Positions 54,499-62,342 of a stretch of 64,000 bases of DNA are shown here, piece by piece. Position numbers and translations under genes: made by a program. Below the pieces are notes generated by a model. The model saw nothing but the letters and a program-made list of their open reading frames with translations, did not search any database and was not told the DNA's origin. Each line of letters starts with the position of its first letter. The first letter of the stretch is position 1. Source of the DNA: Komagataeibacter sucrofermentans DSM 15973 (GTDB lineage Bacteria; Pseudomonadota; Alphaproteobacteria; Acetobacterales; Acetobacteraceae); NCBI RefSeq assembly GCF_040581405.1, contig NZ_CP137157.1, forward strand, positions 1,244,001-1,308,000. The letters run 5' to 3'.

Positions 54499-54987
54499 AT
54501 GCCCATCAAGGACCCCAAGGTTATCGAGCACCTGAACACCCAGCTCACCAACGAGCTGACGGCGATCAACCAGTATTACCTGCACGCCCGCACGCTGCGC
54601 CACTGGGGCGTGACCCTGCTGGGCAAGAAGGAATACGAGGAATCCATCGAGGAGATGAAGCACGCCGACTGGCTGATCGAGCGTATTCTCTACCTCGGCG
54701 GCCTGCCCAACGTGCAGCGCTACAACACGATTCTTGTGGGGCAGGACGTTGAGGAAATCCTCAAATGCGACCTGAAGCTGGAAGAAAAGGCGATTGGCGA
54801 CCTGCGTGAAGGCATCGCCTATTGCGAGAGCGTGCGTGACTACGTATCGCGCGACCTGCTGCTGCGCATTCTGGTGAACGAAGAAGAGCACGAGGACTTC
54901 CTCGACCGTCAGTTCGATCTCATCAAGCAGCTGGGCCTGCCGCAGTACATCAAGCTCAACTCGGCCGCTGCCCCCGATCAGGAATAA
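54499..54987 (+). CDS. bfr: Bacterioferritin
   Basis: Bfr stores iron as a 24-mer with heme between subunits. The 162-residue protein has ferroxidase ligands Glu19, Glu52 and His55, heme-ligand Met53 (ESIEEMKHADWL near 48-59), Glu95-region (KLEEKAIGDLREG) and EEEHEDFLD near 127-135. The ribosome-binding site is AGGACAGGAAAA. It lies near fur and an unknown gene with a Fur box upstream, so iron is the likely common theme. A terminator-like hairpin is 160 bases downstream. Confidence 0.95.
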   Translation: MPIKDPKVIEHLNTQLTNELTAINQYYLHARTLRHWGVTLLGKKEYEESIEEMKHADWLIERILYLGGLPNVQRYNTILVGQDVEEILKCDLKLEEKAIGDLREGIAYCESVRDYVSRDLLLRILVNEEEHEDFLDRQFDLIKQLGLPQYIKLNSAAAPDQE

Positions 54988-55149
54988 TCCCGCGACCATG
55001 CGGGTCCACCGGTCGTTCATGGCCGGTGGCGGGCGGCGCGCCTTCCTGCCAGGCAAGGATGTCGAGCAGGTCGAGGAAAGCATTTTCCATGAACCGGCGC
55101 GCCTGCCGGATCGATACGATGGGTGGCATTCCTGTCATCCCGCCATGTT

Positions 55150-55185
55150 GGGGCCGCACGTAATGGTGCGGCCCCTTTGGTGTTT
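55150..55185. terminator. Terminator between bfr and the convergent unknown gene
   Basis: GGGGCCGCAC (55150-55159) pairs with GTGCGGCCCC (55166-55175) around a 6-base loop, followed by TTTGGTGTTTTT. It probably serves bfr on the plus strand. Confidence 0.8.
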
Positions 55186-55821
55186 TTACAGGCCACCCGT
55201 CTGCACGGCAGCCGTCGGGCCGGGCCACATGACCTGCGCGCGGCCCATGTCGGCTTGATGCCAGCGCATGGCCGCAAGGCACCCCGCGCCTACGGGCTGG
55301 GCCTGCTGCGCATGGGGCTCGGGCGTGGGATGCGCCGTAGCCGCGCTTACCTGGCGCGGACGCACTACGGGCATCCGGCTGGAGGCTGCCAGCATGTTGC
55401 CCCGCCGCGGTAGCCAGTACCCCGCGCCTGCAAGGCACGCGCCAAGTTGCGTAATGGCGGCGGCAAAGGGCGAGAGCACATGGTGGTGAACGAAAATGGG
55501 CCGGAGCATGCGCCGCACTTCCCCTTCGTGCCCCTCCTGTGCGGCAGTGGCGGCAAGCAGAAAGCGGTTTTCCGTGCCGGTCAGGTGTGTGGCCGAGCAG
55601 ATCGCTACATCGACCGGGGTGCGCTGGTAGGCCCGCAGGCGGTTCATGGCCATGTGGAACGCCTCGATCACAGCAGCAAAATCAGCCCTGAAACACGGCA
55701 GCGCCAGTCCCGGCGTGCCGCGCGTGCCGTCGCCCTGCCCGCTCAGGCGGCGCACGCACCAGACCAGCAAGCGTTCGCTGGATGAAAGATCATTCATGAA
55801 AACTGTGGTGTCGGTCATCAT
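55186..55821 (-). CDS. Unknown protein transcribed from a Fur-box region
   Basis: The 211-residue frame begins MMTDTTVFMNDLSSSERLLV; a start at 55797 is also possible. It has several Cys (WCVRRL, LPCFRADF, ICSATH, GACLAG) and a hydrophobic-aromatic middle (FRADFAAVIEAFHMAMNRLR), a segment RPIFVHHHVLSPFAAAITQL, and a Pro/Gln/Ala-rich C-terminal tail. I do not recognise a family. It is divergent from fur, with a near-consensus Fur box between them, so iron-dependent expression is likely. The C-terminal third has low similarity to structured proteins and may be disordered. Confidence 0.6.
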   Translation of the reverse strand: MMTDTTVFMNDLSSSERLLVWCVRRLSGQGDGTRGTPGLALPCFRADFAAVIEAFHMAMNRLRAYQRTPVDVAICSATHLTGTENRFLLAATAAQEGHEGEVRRMLRPIFVHHHVLSPFAAAITQLGACLAGAGYWLPRRGNMLAASSRMPVVRPRQVSAATAHPTPEPHAQQAQPVGAGCLAAMRWHQADMGRAQVMWPGPTAAVQTGGL

Positions 55822-55877
55822 CCGCTCGGGCCGTGGGTGCAGCCCGCTCCCTGAATGTGTTGGTGAGATCTTATTAA

Positions 55878-55892
55878 TGAGAAAGATTATCA
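55878..55892 (-). promoter_or_regulatory. Fur box between the unknown gene and fur
   Basis: TGAGAAAGATTATCA (55878-55892) matches the 7-1-7 Fur consensus TGATAAT-N-ATTATCA in 12 of 14 defined positions. It sits 57 bases before the unknown gene's start on one side and 79 bases before fur on the other. Both genes could be under iron control. Confidence 0.65.
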
Positions 55893-55970
55893 TTTGCAAC
55901 TAAAATCGACGGCCCGAACTGCTTATCCCTACTGGACCGGGGCGGTCTGAGTGCATTATGCTCCGGGGTG

Positions 55971-56420
55971 ATGAAAGAGCCGACTTTTCCCGATTCTCCT
56001 CTGGCCGATCTGTGCCGTGAACGCGGCCTGAAACTGACGGGCCAGCGCAGGACGATTGCCTTTGTCCTGTCGGACAGTGATGACCACCCGGATGTGGAGG
56101 AACTGTACCGCCGCGCGGTGGAAGTCGACCCGCGCATTTCCATCGCCACGGTGTACCGTACCGTGCGTCTGTTCGAGGAAAACGGCATTCTCCAGCGCCG
56201 TGATTTTGGCGGCGGTCGTGCGCGTTATGAAGTGGCCGATGGCGATCATGGCGATCATTACCACCTGATCGACGCCGATAGTGGCAAGGTGATCGAATTC
56301 GAAAACCCCGAACTCGACGCCCTGCTGGAAAATATCGTGCGCGAGATGGGGTATGATCTTGTCACCACCCGCCTCTCCGTTGTGGGCCGCAGGAAGGCGA
56401 AGTCGCGCGGTAATGGCTGA
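55971..56420 (+). CDS. fur: Fur-family transcriptional regulator
   Basis: The 149-residue protein has the winged helix (GLKLTGQRRTIAFVL near 19-33, SIATVYRTVRLFEENG near 57-72) and the metal-site motif DHGDHYHLID near 92-101. It lacks the CxxC zinc pair (DADSG in place of CxxCG), like the alphaproteobacterial Fur/Mur type. The C-terminal KAKSRG tail is short and basic. GTG at 55968 precedes the ATG chosen here. Whether it senses iron or manganese cannot be decided; a Fur box upstream suggests iron and autoregulation. Confidence 0.88.
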   Translation: MKEPTFPDSPLADLCRERGLKLTGQRRTIAFVLSDSDDHPDVEELYRRAVEVDPRISIATVYRTVRLFEENGILQRRDFGGGRARYEVADGDHGDHYHLIDADSGKVIEFENPELDALLENIVREMGYDLVTTRLSVVGRRKAKSRGNG

Positions 56421-56465
56421 GCGGGTTTTCGCCTGCTTTGCTCCCTTCCCTGATCTCATGGCGTG

Positions 56466-56708
56466 ATGCGCGTGCCAGACACCTCCGATAACGCCCGTGA
56501 ACCGCTGCCTGCCACGACGCCACTTATGCTGGTTGTGGGGCTGGGCCTGCCTTATGGGCTGGTTATTGGTGGCTTCGTGCTGTTCGAGCATGTTGATGGC
56601 GTGGTCTTTGGCTTTCCCCCGGCGGTAGCGTGGCTGTTTGCCTGCATGCTGCTGGTGCCCTGCTGCATGGCGGCGGCGTGGTGGCTGGGCCACGCACGGG
56701 CGGATTAA
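56466..56708 (+). CDS. DUF3311-like small membrane subunit of an SSS symporter
   Basis: The 80-residue protein has two membrane segments (PLMLVVGLGLPYGLVIGGFV, AVAWLFACMLLVPCCMAAAW) separated by a loop FEHVDGVVFGFPP; this matches DUF3311 proteins, which sit before sodium:solute symporters. Stop and start of the next gene overlap (TAATG), so the two are coupled. Its function as a stabilising or regulatory partner is inferred from co-occurrence. Confidence 0.75.
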   Translation: MRVPDTSDNAREPLPATTPLMLVVGLGLPYGLVIGGFVLFEHVDGVVFGFPPAVAWLFACMLLVPCCMAAAWWLGHARAD

Positions 56709-58072
56709 TGGAATTCCTCAGTTTTGGCGCGGTCATTGCCGCCTCTGTTGCCCTGGCGGTGTATGCGCGGGTGCGGCGCGGTAGTGACAATGCGCGTGAT
56801 TTCTTTGTCGCGTCCGGGCAACTGGGGGGACTGCTGGTCTTTTTCCTGACCATTGGCGAGACCTATAGCATCGGCAGCGTGTTGGGCTTTTCCACCGGTG
56901 TCTACCTGCATGGCGCGGCGTTTGCCGGGTGGTTCATGGGGTATATCCTGCTGTCCTATCCTGTGGGGTTCGTGCTTGCGCCCCTGTTGTGGCAGTTGGG
57001 GCGCAGGACGGGCAGCATGACGCTGGCCGATATTTTTCGCGCGCATTTTGGCAGCCGATTGCTGGAAATGGTGGTGGCGGCCAATGCCGTGGCCTTCCTG
57101 CTGCCGTTGGGGCAGACGCAGTTTACCGGCCTGATTTCGGTCATGCGGAGCCTGCACTGGCAGGTTACGCCCGCCGTGCTGGCAGGCGCTGGCGCGGGCA
57201 TGACCTTTGGCTGGGTGGCGCTGGCGGGCGTGCGTGCGCCGGCCTATGTATCGGTGCTGAAGGATGTGCTGCTGGTGCTGGCCATCGTGGCCGGAGGGAG
57301 TGCTGCGCTGCTGGCCACGGGCCTGCCTGTTGCATACCAGTCCACGCCCGCCACTGCCGTGCCTGCGCGGCAGGACATGTTCGTGGTTTCCACCATCTTG
57401 CTCCAGTCACTCGGGCTGTGCATTACGCCGCAGGCGGTGGCCTTCGTGTTTACCGCGCGCTCGGCGCGGATGGTGCGCCGCAACCAGATCCTCATGCCGC
57501 TTTACATGCTCATGTTCCCTTTTCTGTACATGATCGCGCAATTCGTGCACAGGCGCGGACTGGCCGTTTCATCCGCCAATGACGTGTTCATGCTGGGCAT
57601 CACCACCACCCTGCCGCCGTGGATGCAGGGTATCGTTGCGGGCGGGTGCGCGGTCTCGGCGCTGGTCATCCTGGCGGGCGTGTGCCTTGCCATCGGGCCG
57701 CTGGTCTCACGCAACATGCTTCATGGCCTGTCGGACCGGGGGCAGCGCGTGGGCGCGCAGGTCGTGATCGGGATCTATCTGCTGCTCTCCGCCGCCGGGG
57801 CTGCGGGGTTGGGCAGCATCATGGTCACGCTCAATAACCTGTATTATCTCGGCATGATCCAGATAGCGCCCGGCTTGCTGGTGGCCCTGTGTGGATGGCG
57901 CGTTCCGGCTCTGGCCATTGCGGCGGGGCTTATGGCGGGTGACGGGCTGGCGGTGGAGCTGTACTGGGCGGGCCTCATGCCTGCCGGGGTCAATCCCGGC
58001 CTGATCGGGCTTGCGGCCAATGCCCTGATCGTTGCGGCTGCGGGCATGCGGCGGCTGTCCTGCGCACGCTGA
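56708..58072 (+). CDS. Sodium:solute symporter (SSS) family transporter
   Basis: The 454-residue membrane protein begins MEFLSFGAVIAASVALAVYA and carries the SSS-type early segment ARDFFVASGQLGGLLVFFLT near 27-46, with thirteen predicted hydrophobic segments. The motif YSIGSVLGFSTGVYLHGAAF near 51-70 fits the first substrate-binding helix region. The substrate (pantothenate, proline, acetate or other) cannot be read. It follows the DUF3311 gene with a 1-base overlap and is convergent with the PGPGW-type gene. Confidence 0.88.
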   Translation: MEFLSFGAVIAASVALAVYARVRRGSDNARDFFVASGQLGGLLVFFLTIGETYSIGSVLGFSTGVYLHGAAFAGWFMGYILLSYPVGFVLAPLLWQLGRRTGSMTLADIFRAHFGSRLLEMVVAANAVAFLLPLGQTQFTGLISVMRSLHWQVTPAVLAGAGAGMTFGWVALAGVRAPAYVSVLKDVLLVLAIVAGGSAALLATGLPVAYQSTPATAVPARQDMFVVSTILLQSLGLCITPQAVAFVFTARSARMVRRNQILMPLYMLMFPFLYMIAQFVHRRGLAVSSANDVFMLGITTTLPPWMQGIVAGGCAVSALVILAGVCLAIGPLVSRNMLHGLSDRGQRVGAQVVIGIYLLLSAAGAAGLGSIMVTLNNLYYLGMIQIAPGLLVALCGWRVPALAIAAGLMAGDGLAVELYWAGLMPAGVNPGLIGLAANALIVAAAGMRRLSCAR

Positions 58073-58086
58073 ACCCCGCTTTCTGC

Positions 58087-58419
58087 TTAGCTTTTCTGAG
58101 GCGAGGCGGGGGCCAGCCAGTTCGGGTGGCGGCGTTCGATCCATTCCAGCATGCGCGCGCTCATCCTGCGCAGGAAAGGTACATCCTCCGCCAGCAGGAT
58201 AATACCTAGCGGAAGCATCCATAACCCCAGCACCGGCAGGAAGCCGAGCACGCCCCCCGCTATCAGCAGTCCCCCCATGATGCTGCGGAATACGACCCTG
58301 CCGGGTTGCAGCAGCCAGCGCATGGCCTGTTCGCCACGCGCAGGCAGGCGCCGGAGCAGGCGCTCCAGTCGGTCGCGGCGCAGATGCTCGGCGTTATCAG
58401 GGGATGATGATGTGTTCAT
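58087..58419 (-). CDS. Small two-helix membrane protein (PGPGW-like)
   Basis: The 110-residue protein has hydrophobic stretches (IMGGLLIAGGVLGFLPVLGL near 47-66, LPLGIILLAEDVPF near 69-82) and a C-terminal RMLEWIERRHPNW, like the small membrane proteins annotated PGPGW. The N-terminal 40 residues are very basic. No function is known. It is divergent from pgm and convergent with the SSS symporter, 14 bases apart. Confidence 0.7.
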   Translation of the reverse strand: MNTSSSPDNAEHLRRDRLERLLRRLPARGEQAMRWLLQPGRVVFRSIMGGLLIAGGVLGFLPVLGLWMLPLGIILLAEDVPFLRRMSARMLEWIERRHPNWLAPASPQKS

Positions 58420-58480
58420 GCTTTGAAAATGGGTACGCCCCCTGCCCCATGCAACATGCCCACGCGCGAACGTGATGGGC

Positions 58481-58576
58481 AGGCAAGGAAACGAAAAAGG
58501 TCCGGATTTTGATATAGTTCAATGTCATTCCCCCAAAGCGCGCGCCAGTGTCATGGCATGATGCGTTTCCTTGCCT
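58481..58576. repeat. Long-range 13-bp inverted repeat upstream of pgm
   Basis: AGGCAAGGAAACG (58481-58493) is the exact reverse complement of CGTTTCCTTGCCT (58564-58576), 70 bases apart. The candidate FNR-type box lies between the arms. No gene lies inside. It may form a DNA or RNA stem, or be a small mobile remnant. Confidence 0.55.
58509..58522 (+). promoter_or_regulatory. Candidate FNR/FixK-type box upstream of pgm
   Basis: TTGAT-ATAG-TTCAA (58509-58522) matches the FNR/FixK consensus TTGAT-N4-ATCAA in 9 of 10 positions. It is 162 bases before the pgm ATG and 90 before the start of the PGPGW-like gene. FNR/CRP-type proteins are known to act in cellulose-making acetic acid bacteria; the link to this gene is inferred. 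Confidence 0.4.
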
Positions 58577-58683
58577 CCCCGCGTTCATTTTCCTGCCTTG
58601 CATGGCTGGACGCCTGCCGGGGCGGGCTGTAAGGAAATTTGTTGGAATATGCGCTTTTTCATAATGTATTTCGGGAGCAGTCA

Positions 58684-60342
58684 ATGCCCAGCGTAAGCCC
58701 TTTTGCCGGCAAGCCGGTCGATCCGGATCGTCTTGTCAATATCGATGCCCTGCTTGATGCCTATTATACCCGCAAGCCTGATCCCTCCATTGCCACGCAG
58801 CGGGTGGCGTTTGGCACCTCGGGGCACCGTGGCTCATCGCTGCATACGAGCTTCAACGAAAACCATATCCTCTCGATCAGCCAGGCCATTGTCGACTACC
58901 GCAAGAATGCGGGCATTACCGGGCCGCTGTTCATCGGCATCGACACGCATGCGCTCTCGCGCCCGGCGCTGAAATCAGCACTCGAAGTCTTTGCCGCCAA
59001 TGGCATTGAAGTGCGCATTGATGACAAGGATGGCTACACACCCACCCCCGTCATCTCGCATGCCATCCTGACGTGTAACCGTGGCCGCAACAGCGACCTT
59101 GCCGATGGCGTGGTGATTACGCCCTCGCACAACCCGCCCGAGGATGGTGGCTTCAAATACAACCCGCCCCATGGCGGCCCGGCCGATACCGACATCACCA
59201 AGGTGATCGAGAACGCGGCGAACGACTACATGGCCAAGGGCATGAAGGGCGTGACGCGCGTGCCGTTCGAGCAGGCGCTCAAGGCCCCCACCACAAAGCG
59301 GCATGACTACATCAACCCGTATGTGGCTGACCTTGCCGCTGTGGTGGACATGGACATCATCCGTGAATCCGGCATTTCCATCGGCATCGACCCGCTTGGC
59401 GGGGCAGCGGTGGATTACTGGCAGCCGATCATTGACAAATACGGCATCAACGCCACCATCGTAAGCAAGGAAGTCGATCCCACCTTCCGCTTCATGACCG
59501 CCGACTGGGATGGGCAGATCCGCATGGACTGTTCCTCCCCCTACGCCATGGCGCGTCTGGTGCAGATGAAGGATCGCTTTGACATCGCCTTCGCCAATGA
59601 TACCGATGCCGACCGCCATGGCATCGTTTCGGGCAAGTACGGGCTGATGAACCCCAACCACTATCTTGCCACCGCCATCGAGTTCCTGTTCAACAACCGC
59701 GCGAACTGGAACCCCGCAGCCGGCGTGGGCAAGACGGTGGTCAGCAGCAGCATGATCGACCGCGTGGCCAAGGAAATTGGCCGCAAGCTGGTGGAAGTGC
59801 CGGTTGGCTTCAAGTGGTTTGTCGATGGCCTGTATAATGGCACGCTCGGCTTTGGTGGTGAGGAAAGCGCTGGTGCTTCCTTCCTGCGCCGCGATGGCAC
59901 GGTGTGGAGCACGGACAAGGATGGCATCATTCTTGGCCTGCTTGCCGCCGAGATTACGGCCCGCACCAAACAGACCCCCGGTGCTGCGTACGAGGCCATG
60001 ACCAAGCGCCTTGGCACGCCGTACTATGCCCGGATCGACGCGCCTGCCGACCCGGCGCAGAAAGCCATCCTCAAGACCCTCTCGCCCGAGCAGATCGGCA
60101 TGAGCGAACTTGCAGGCGAGCCGATTGTCAGCACGCTGACCAACGCGCCGGGCAATGGCGCGGCCATTGGCGGGCTGAAGGTTTCAGCCAGGGATGGCTG
60201 GTTTGCCGCCCGCCCCTCCGGCACGGAAAATGTCTATAAAATCTATGCCGAAAGCTTCAAGAGCGAGGCCCACCTGAAGGCCATCCAGACCGAGGCGCAG
60301 GATGCGATTTCCGCCCTGTTTGCCAAGGCGGCGCAGAAGTAA
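58684..60342 (+). CDS. pgm: Phosphoglucomutase (alpha-D-glucose phosphate-specific)
   Basis: Pgm interconverts glucose-6-phosphate and glucose-1-phosphate, the feeder for UDP-glucose made by galU. The 552-residue protein starts MPSVSPFAGKPVDPDRLVNI; it has the phosphoserine loop ITPSHNPPEDGG with Ser148, the Mg loop NDTDADRHG near 304-312 and GGEESAGASFL near 392-402. The ATG at 58684 with GGGAG before it is preferred over the open extension to 58639. In cellulose producers this gene is known as celB. It is distinct from the AlgC-like mutase at 17.9 kb. Confidence 0.95.
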   Translation: MPSVSPFAGKPVDPDRLVNIDALLDAYYTRKPDPSIATQRVAFGTSGHRGSSLHTSFNENHILSISQAIVDYRKNAGITGPLFIGIDTHALSRPALKSALEVFAANGIEVRIDDKDGYTPTPVISHAILTCNRGRNSDLADGVVITPSHNPPEDGGFKYNPPHGGPADTDITKVIENAANDYMAKGMKGVTRVPFEQALKAPTTKRHDYINPYVADLAAVVDMDIIRESGISIGIDPLGGAAVDYWQPIIDKYGINATIVSKEVDPTFRFMTADWDGQIRMDCSSPYAMARLVQMKDRFDIAFANDTDADRHGIVSGKYGLMNPNHYLATAIEFLFNNRANWNPAAGVGKTVVSSSMIDRVAKEIGRKLVEVPVGFKWFVDGLYNGTLGFGGEESAGASFLRRDGTVWSTDKDGIILGLLAAEITARTKQTPGAAYEAMTKRLGTPYYARIDAPADPAQKAILKTLSPEQIGMSELAGEPIVSTLTNAPGNGAAIGGLKVSARDGWFAARPSGTENVYKIYAESFKSEAHLKAIQTEAQDAISALFAKAAQK

Positions 60343-60401
60343 GATCAGGTAAACGTTTTTGGGCGCTGCCTTTTTTTTAAGGCGGCGTTTCCAGCCTTGG
60401 T

Positions 60402-60436
60402 GCCGTCTGCTCCTTATGGAGCGGGCGGCTTTTTTT
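60402..60436 (+). terminator. Terminator of pgm
   Basis: GCCGTCTGCTCC (60402-60413) pairs with GGAGCGGGCGGC (60418-60429) with two G-U pairs, followed by T7. An earlier imperfect hairpin (CGCTGCCTT/AAGGCGGCG with a T8-rich loop) at about 60364-60388 is similar in makeup to the repeat at 2134-2165. Confidence 0.8.
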
Positions 60437-60471
60437 ATGGGGCGGCGTGCTGTTCCACGCTCCCGCCGCGA

Positions 60472-60966
60472 TCATGCCGTGGGTGGCACGACAGGCAGCG
60501 GCCGCCCGTGCCCTGCCGCGCGTTTGCGGGCTTTGACTACGGCGGTATCGAGGGCTGAAAGAAACGTGGAGCGGTCAGCACGGGTAAAGCCGCGATTGCT
60601 CTGGGTCACGACACCGGTATCACGCAGGTCGGTCATGAGATTGCGTACGGCCAGCGCCATGCCGATGGCGTTATCATCAAGAATGCGGCCCTTGGGGTCG
60701 AGCACGCAGGCCCCGCGCGCGACACAACGCGCAGCCAGCGGAATATCGGCTGATATGACAATGTCATGCGCGGCGGCATGCTCGGCAATCCAGTCATCAG
60801 CCACGTCCATGCCCTGGGTCACCACCACGCGCTCGATCAGCGGCGAGGCTGGCACGGCCAGCAGGCTGTTCGACACGACAAAGGTATGCAGCCCGTAGCG
60901 TTGCGCCACGCGATAGGTCTCATCACGCACGGGGCAGGCATCGGCATCAATGAAAATGCGGGTCAT
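60472..60966 (-). CDS. YaiI/YqxD family protein (UPF0178)
   Basis: The 164-residue protein starts MTRIFIDADACPVRDETYRV with the family's conserved Asp residues (DADACPV) and later VVVTQGMDVADDWIAEHA near 48-65, DIVISADIPLAAR near 70-82. It has a PIN/NYN-like fold and may be a nuclease, but this has not been shown. The C-terminal KARKRAAGHG tail is basic. The ATG at 60966 has GGGAG upstream. It is convergent with pgm. Confidence 0.88.
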   Translation of the reverse strand: MTRIFIDADACPVRDETYRVAQRYGLHTFVVSNSLLAVPASPLIERVVVTQGMDVADDWIAEHAAAHDIVISADIPLAARCVARGACVLDPKGRILDDNAIGMALAVRNLMTDLRDTGVVTQSNRGFTRADRSTFLSALDTAVVKARKRAAGHGRPLPVVPPTA

Positions 60967-61273
60967 GGCATGCTCCCTTCTCCCTGGCGGGCGGGAGAGT
61001 GCATGGAACGGGCGGGGCTGTACGGCAGGAAGCATGGCATGGCCTTTTTCCTATGCCGTACTGCATGGCGCTGGCAAGGGAAGGTCAGGCGGCCCGGCCC
61101 CAGCCGTGTGTGTGCTGTCGGACAGGGATGCAGCTTTTTACAAAAAATGCGCAACAATGGCCTTACCCGTGCGATGGGTCTGATATCGTGAAGAGCATGG
61201 CATGCGTTTTTACTTCCGCTGGCGTGGATGATGCGTCAGTATGAAGCTGACAAGCCAAATGGAGGAGACCGTT
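60967..61273. other. Intergenic region without a clear gene
   Basis: Between the YaiI gene and the 33-residue small gene no supported open reading frame was found. The right end (61245-61273) holds the strong ribosome-binding site GGAGGAG of the small gene; the left end should hold the YaiI promoter (minus strand). The rest shows A/T-richer patches (ttttacaaaaaatgcgc near 61137) but no recognisable structure. Confidence 0.5.
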
Positions 61274-61375
61274 ATGCGTTACCTCGTTGACCATACACGC
61301 GAAGGCTTTGGCGTCGCGCTGTTGCTTGGCATGCTGGCTGTCGAGCGTTTTTTCCGCAAGCAGGCTGTCCGCTAG
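61274..61375 (+). CDS. Very small protein (33 residues) with a strong ribosome-binding site
   Basis: ATG at 61274 is preceded by GGAGGAG (61261-61267), 6 bases away. The peptide MRYLVDHTREGFGVALLLGM continues LAVERFFRKQAVR, with one short hydrophobic stretch (FGVALLLGMLA) between basic and charged ends, so it could be a small membrane-associated peptide. No family was recognised. It is not inside any other gene, which supports it being real. Confidence 0.55.
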   Translation: MRYLVDHTREGFGVALLLGMLAVERFFRKQAVR

Positions 61376-61572
61376 GGCCGCCCCAAACAGACGGACAGGC
61401 ACCGGATGGAACATCCTTCCTTCCAGCATCGCCATCGTTGCTGCATGCGCATGCGCGAGATGTGCGCCGCAGGCCTGCTGGCGCAGCGCTGCCCCGTTTT
61501 CATACGCAACCGTGGCGCGGTCCGGCGGTTTACCCCTCTTGAAAGCCAGAACAGCTGGAGAGGAGAAAACCA

Positions 61573-61719
61573 GTGCGAAACCTTGCGCGGATGATGATGG
61601 CTGCTGCCGTCCTGACCTGTCTTGCCGGGTGCGACAAGCCCAAGCCCGCCGGTGGCGGCTCGGATGATGGCGGCGGTCCCGGTGTCAGCACCCATGGCGG
61701 CACGGCGCCCCAGCAGTAA
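61573..61719 (+). CDS. Small predicted lipoprotein (48 residues)
   Basis: GTG at 61573 follows GAGAGGAG (61558-61565). The product begins with a basic N-end and a short hydrophobic region, ending with the lipobox LAGC (Cys19), so it should be a lipoprotein after processing. The mature part is short, rich in Gly, Pro and Asp (KPKPAGGGSDDGGG) and ends GGTAPQQ. No family was recognised; the function is unknown. It is separate from its neighbours. Confidence 0.6.
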   Translation: MRNLARMMMAAAVLTCLAGCDKPKPAGGGSDDGGGPGVSTHGGTAPQQ

Positions 61720-61840
61720 GGGCGTGTTCCCTGCCCTTGTGGAACTGGCTGCAGCCAGAAAATCACCTCTGCATGATCCATATCCTTTCTGTCCGTGCTT
61801 GCGTGCTTTATGGGCATAGGCCCGGACAGTAAGGATTATT

Positions 61841-62191
61841 ATGGAAAACGACCTCAAATGCCCCGAATGTGGGTGCGAACATGTCTACCCTGACGGCAGT
61901 CTGTGGACCTGCCCTGAATGCGGGTGTGAATGGAACCCGAAGGACAATGCGGCGGGCGCTGCGGATGGCCCCGGCGAGATCCGCGATGCCAATGGCAATG
62001 TGCTCGCCGATGGCGATACCGTTACGGTAACCAAGGACCTCAAGATCAAGGGAGCCTCCTCCGTGATCAAGGGTGGCACCAAGGTCAAGGGCATCCGGCT
62101 GGTTGATGGCACGGACGGGCATAATATTGCCTGCAAGATTGCAGGTATTGGTGCAATCAACCTGAAATCTGAATTCGTCAGAAAAGCCTGA
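61841..62191 (+). CDS. phnA: PhnA/YjdM-family zinc-ribbon protein
   Basis: The 116-residue protein has an N-terminal zinc ribbon (CPECGC near 7-12, CPECGC near 24-29) and a beta-barrel-like C-terminal domain starting IRDANGNVLADGDTVTVTKD, ending VRKA. It is the E. coli PhnA (YjdM) family; despite its name it is not needed for phosphonate use and its role is unknown. The ATG at 61841 has AAGGAT before it. It is followed by hairpins and the convergent dihydroxyacetone kinase. Confidence 0.9.
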   Translation: MENDLKCPECGCEHVYPDGSLWTCPECGCEWNPKDNAAGAADGPGEIRDANGNVLADGDTVTVTKDLKIKGASSVIKGGTKVKGIRLVDGTDGHNIACKIAGIGAINLKSEFVRKA

Positions 62192-62235
62192 TTACTGACC
62201 GGGGTGGCCGTGCAACAGCATGTGCTGCCCCACCC

Positions 62236-62298
62236 GCACCTGACAGATTGCCGTTTTTTAAATGAGACTGTCAGGTGCTGCCTTTAAAAGGCAGCACC
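62236..62298. repeat. Overlapping, mutually exclusive inverted repeats between phnA and the kinase gene
   Basis: GCACCTGACAG (62236-62246) pairs with CTGTCAGGTGC (62268-62278); GGTGCTGCC (62274-62282) pairs with GGCAGCACC (62290-62298). The two share bases 62274-62278, so only one can form at a time. T6 lies in the loop of the first (62253-62258). They probably end both convergent transcripts, but a switching function is possible. Confidence 0.6.
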
Positions 62299-62342
62299 CT
62301 ACTATAGCTGAACGTTTATCAAACCACCTTCAGCGTTGCTTT

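Noticed and set aside
54998-55258. 86-residue frame right after bfr
   Set aside because: It crosses the bfr terminator hairpin and has no recognisable pattern.
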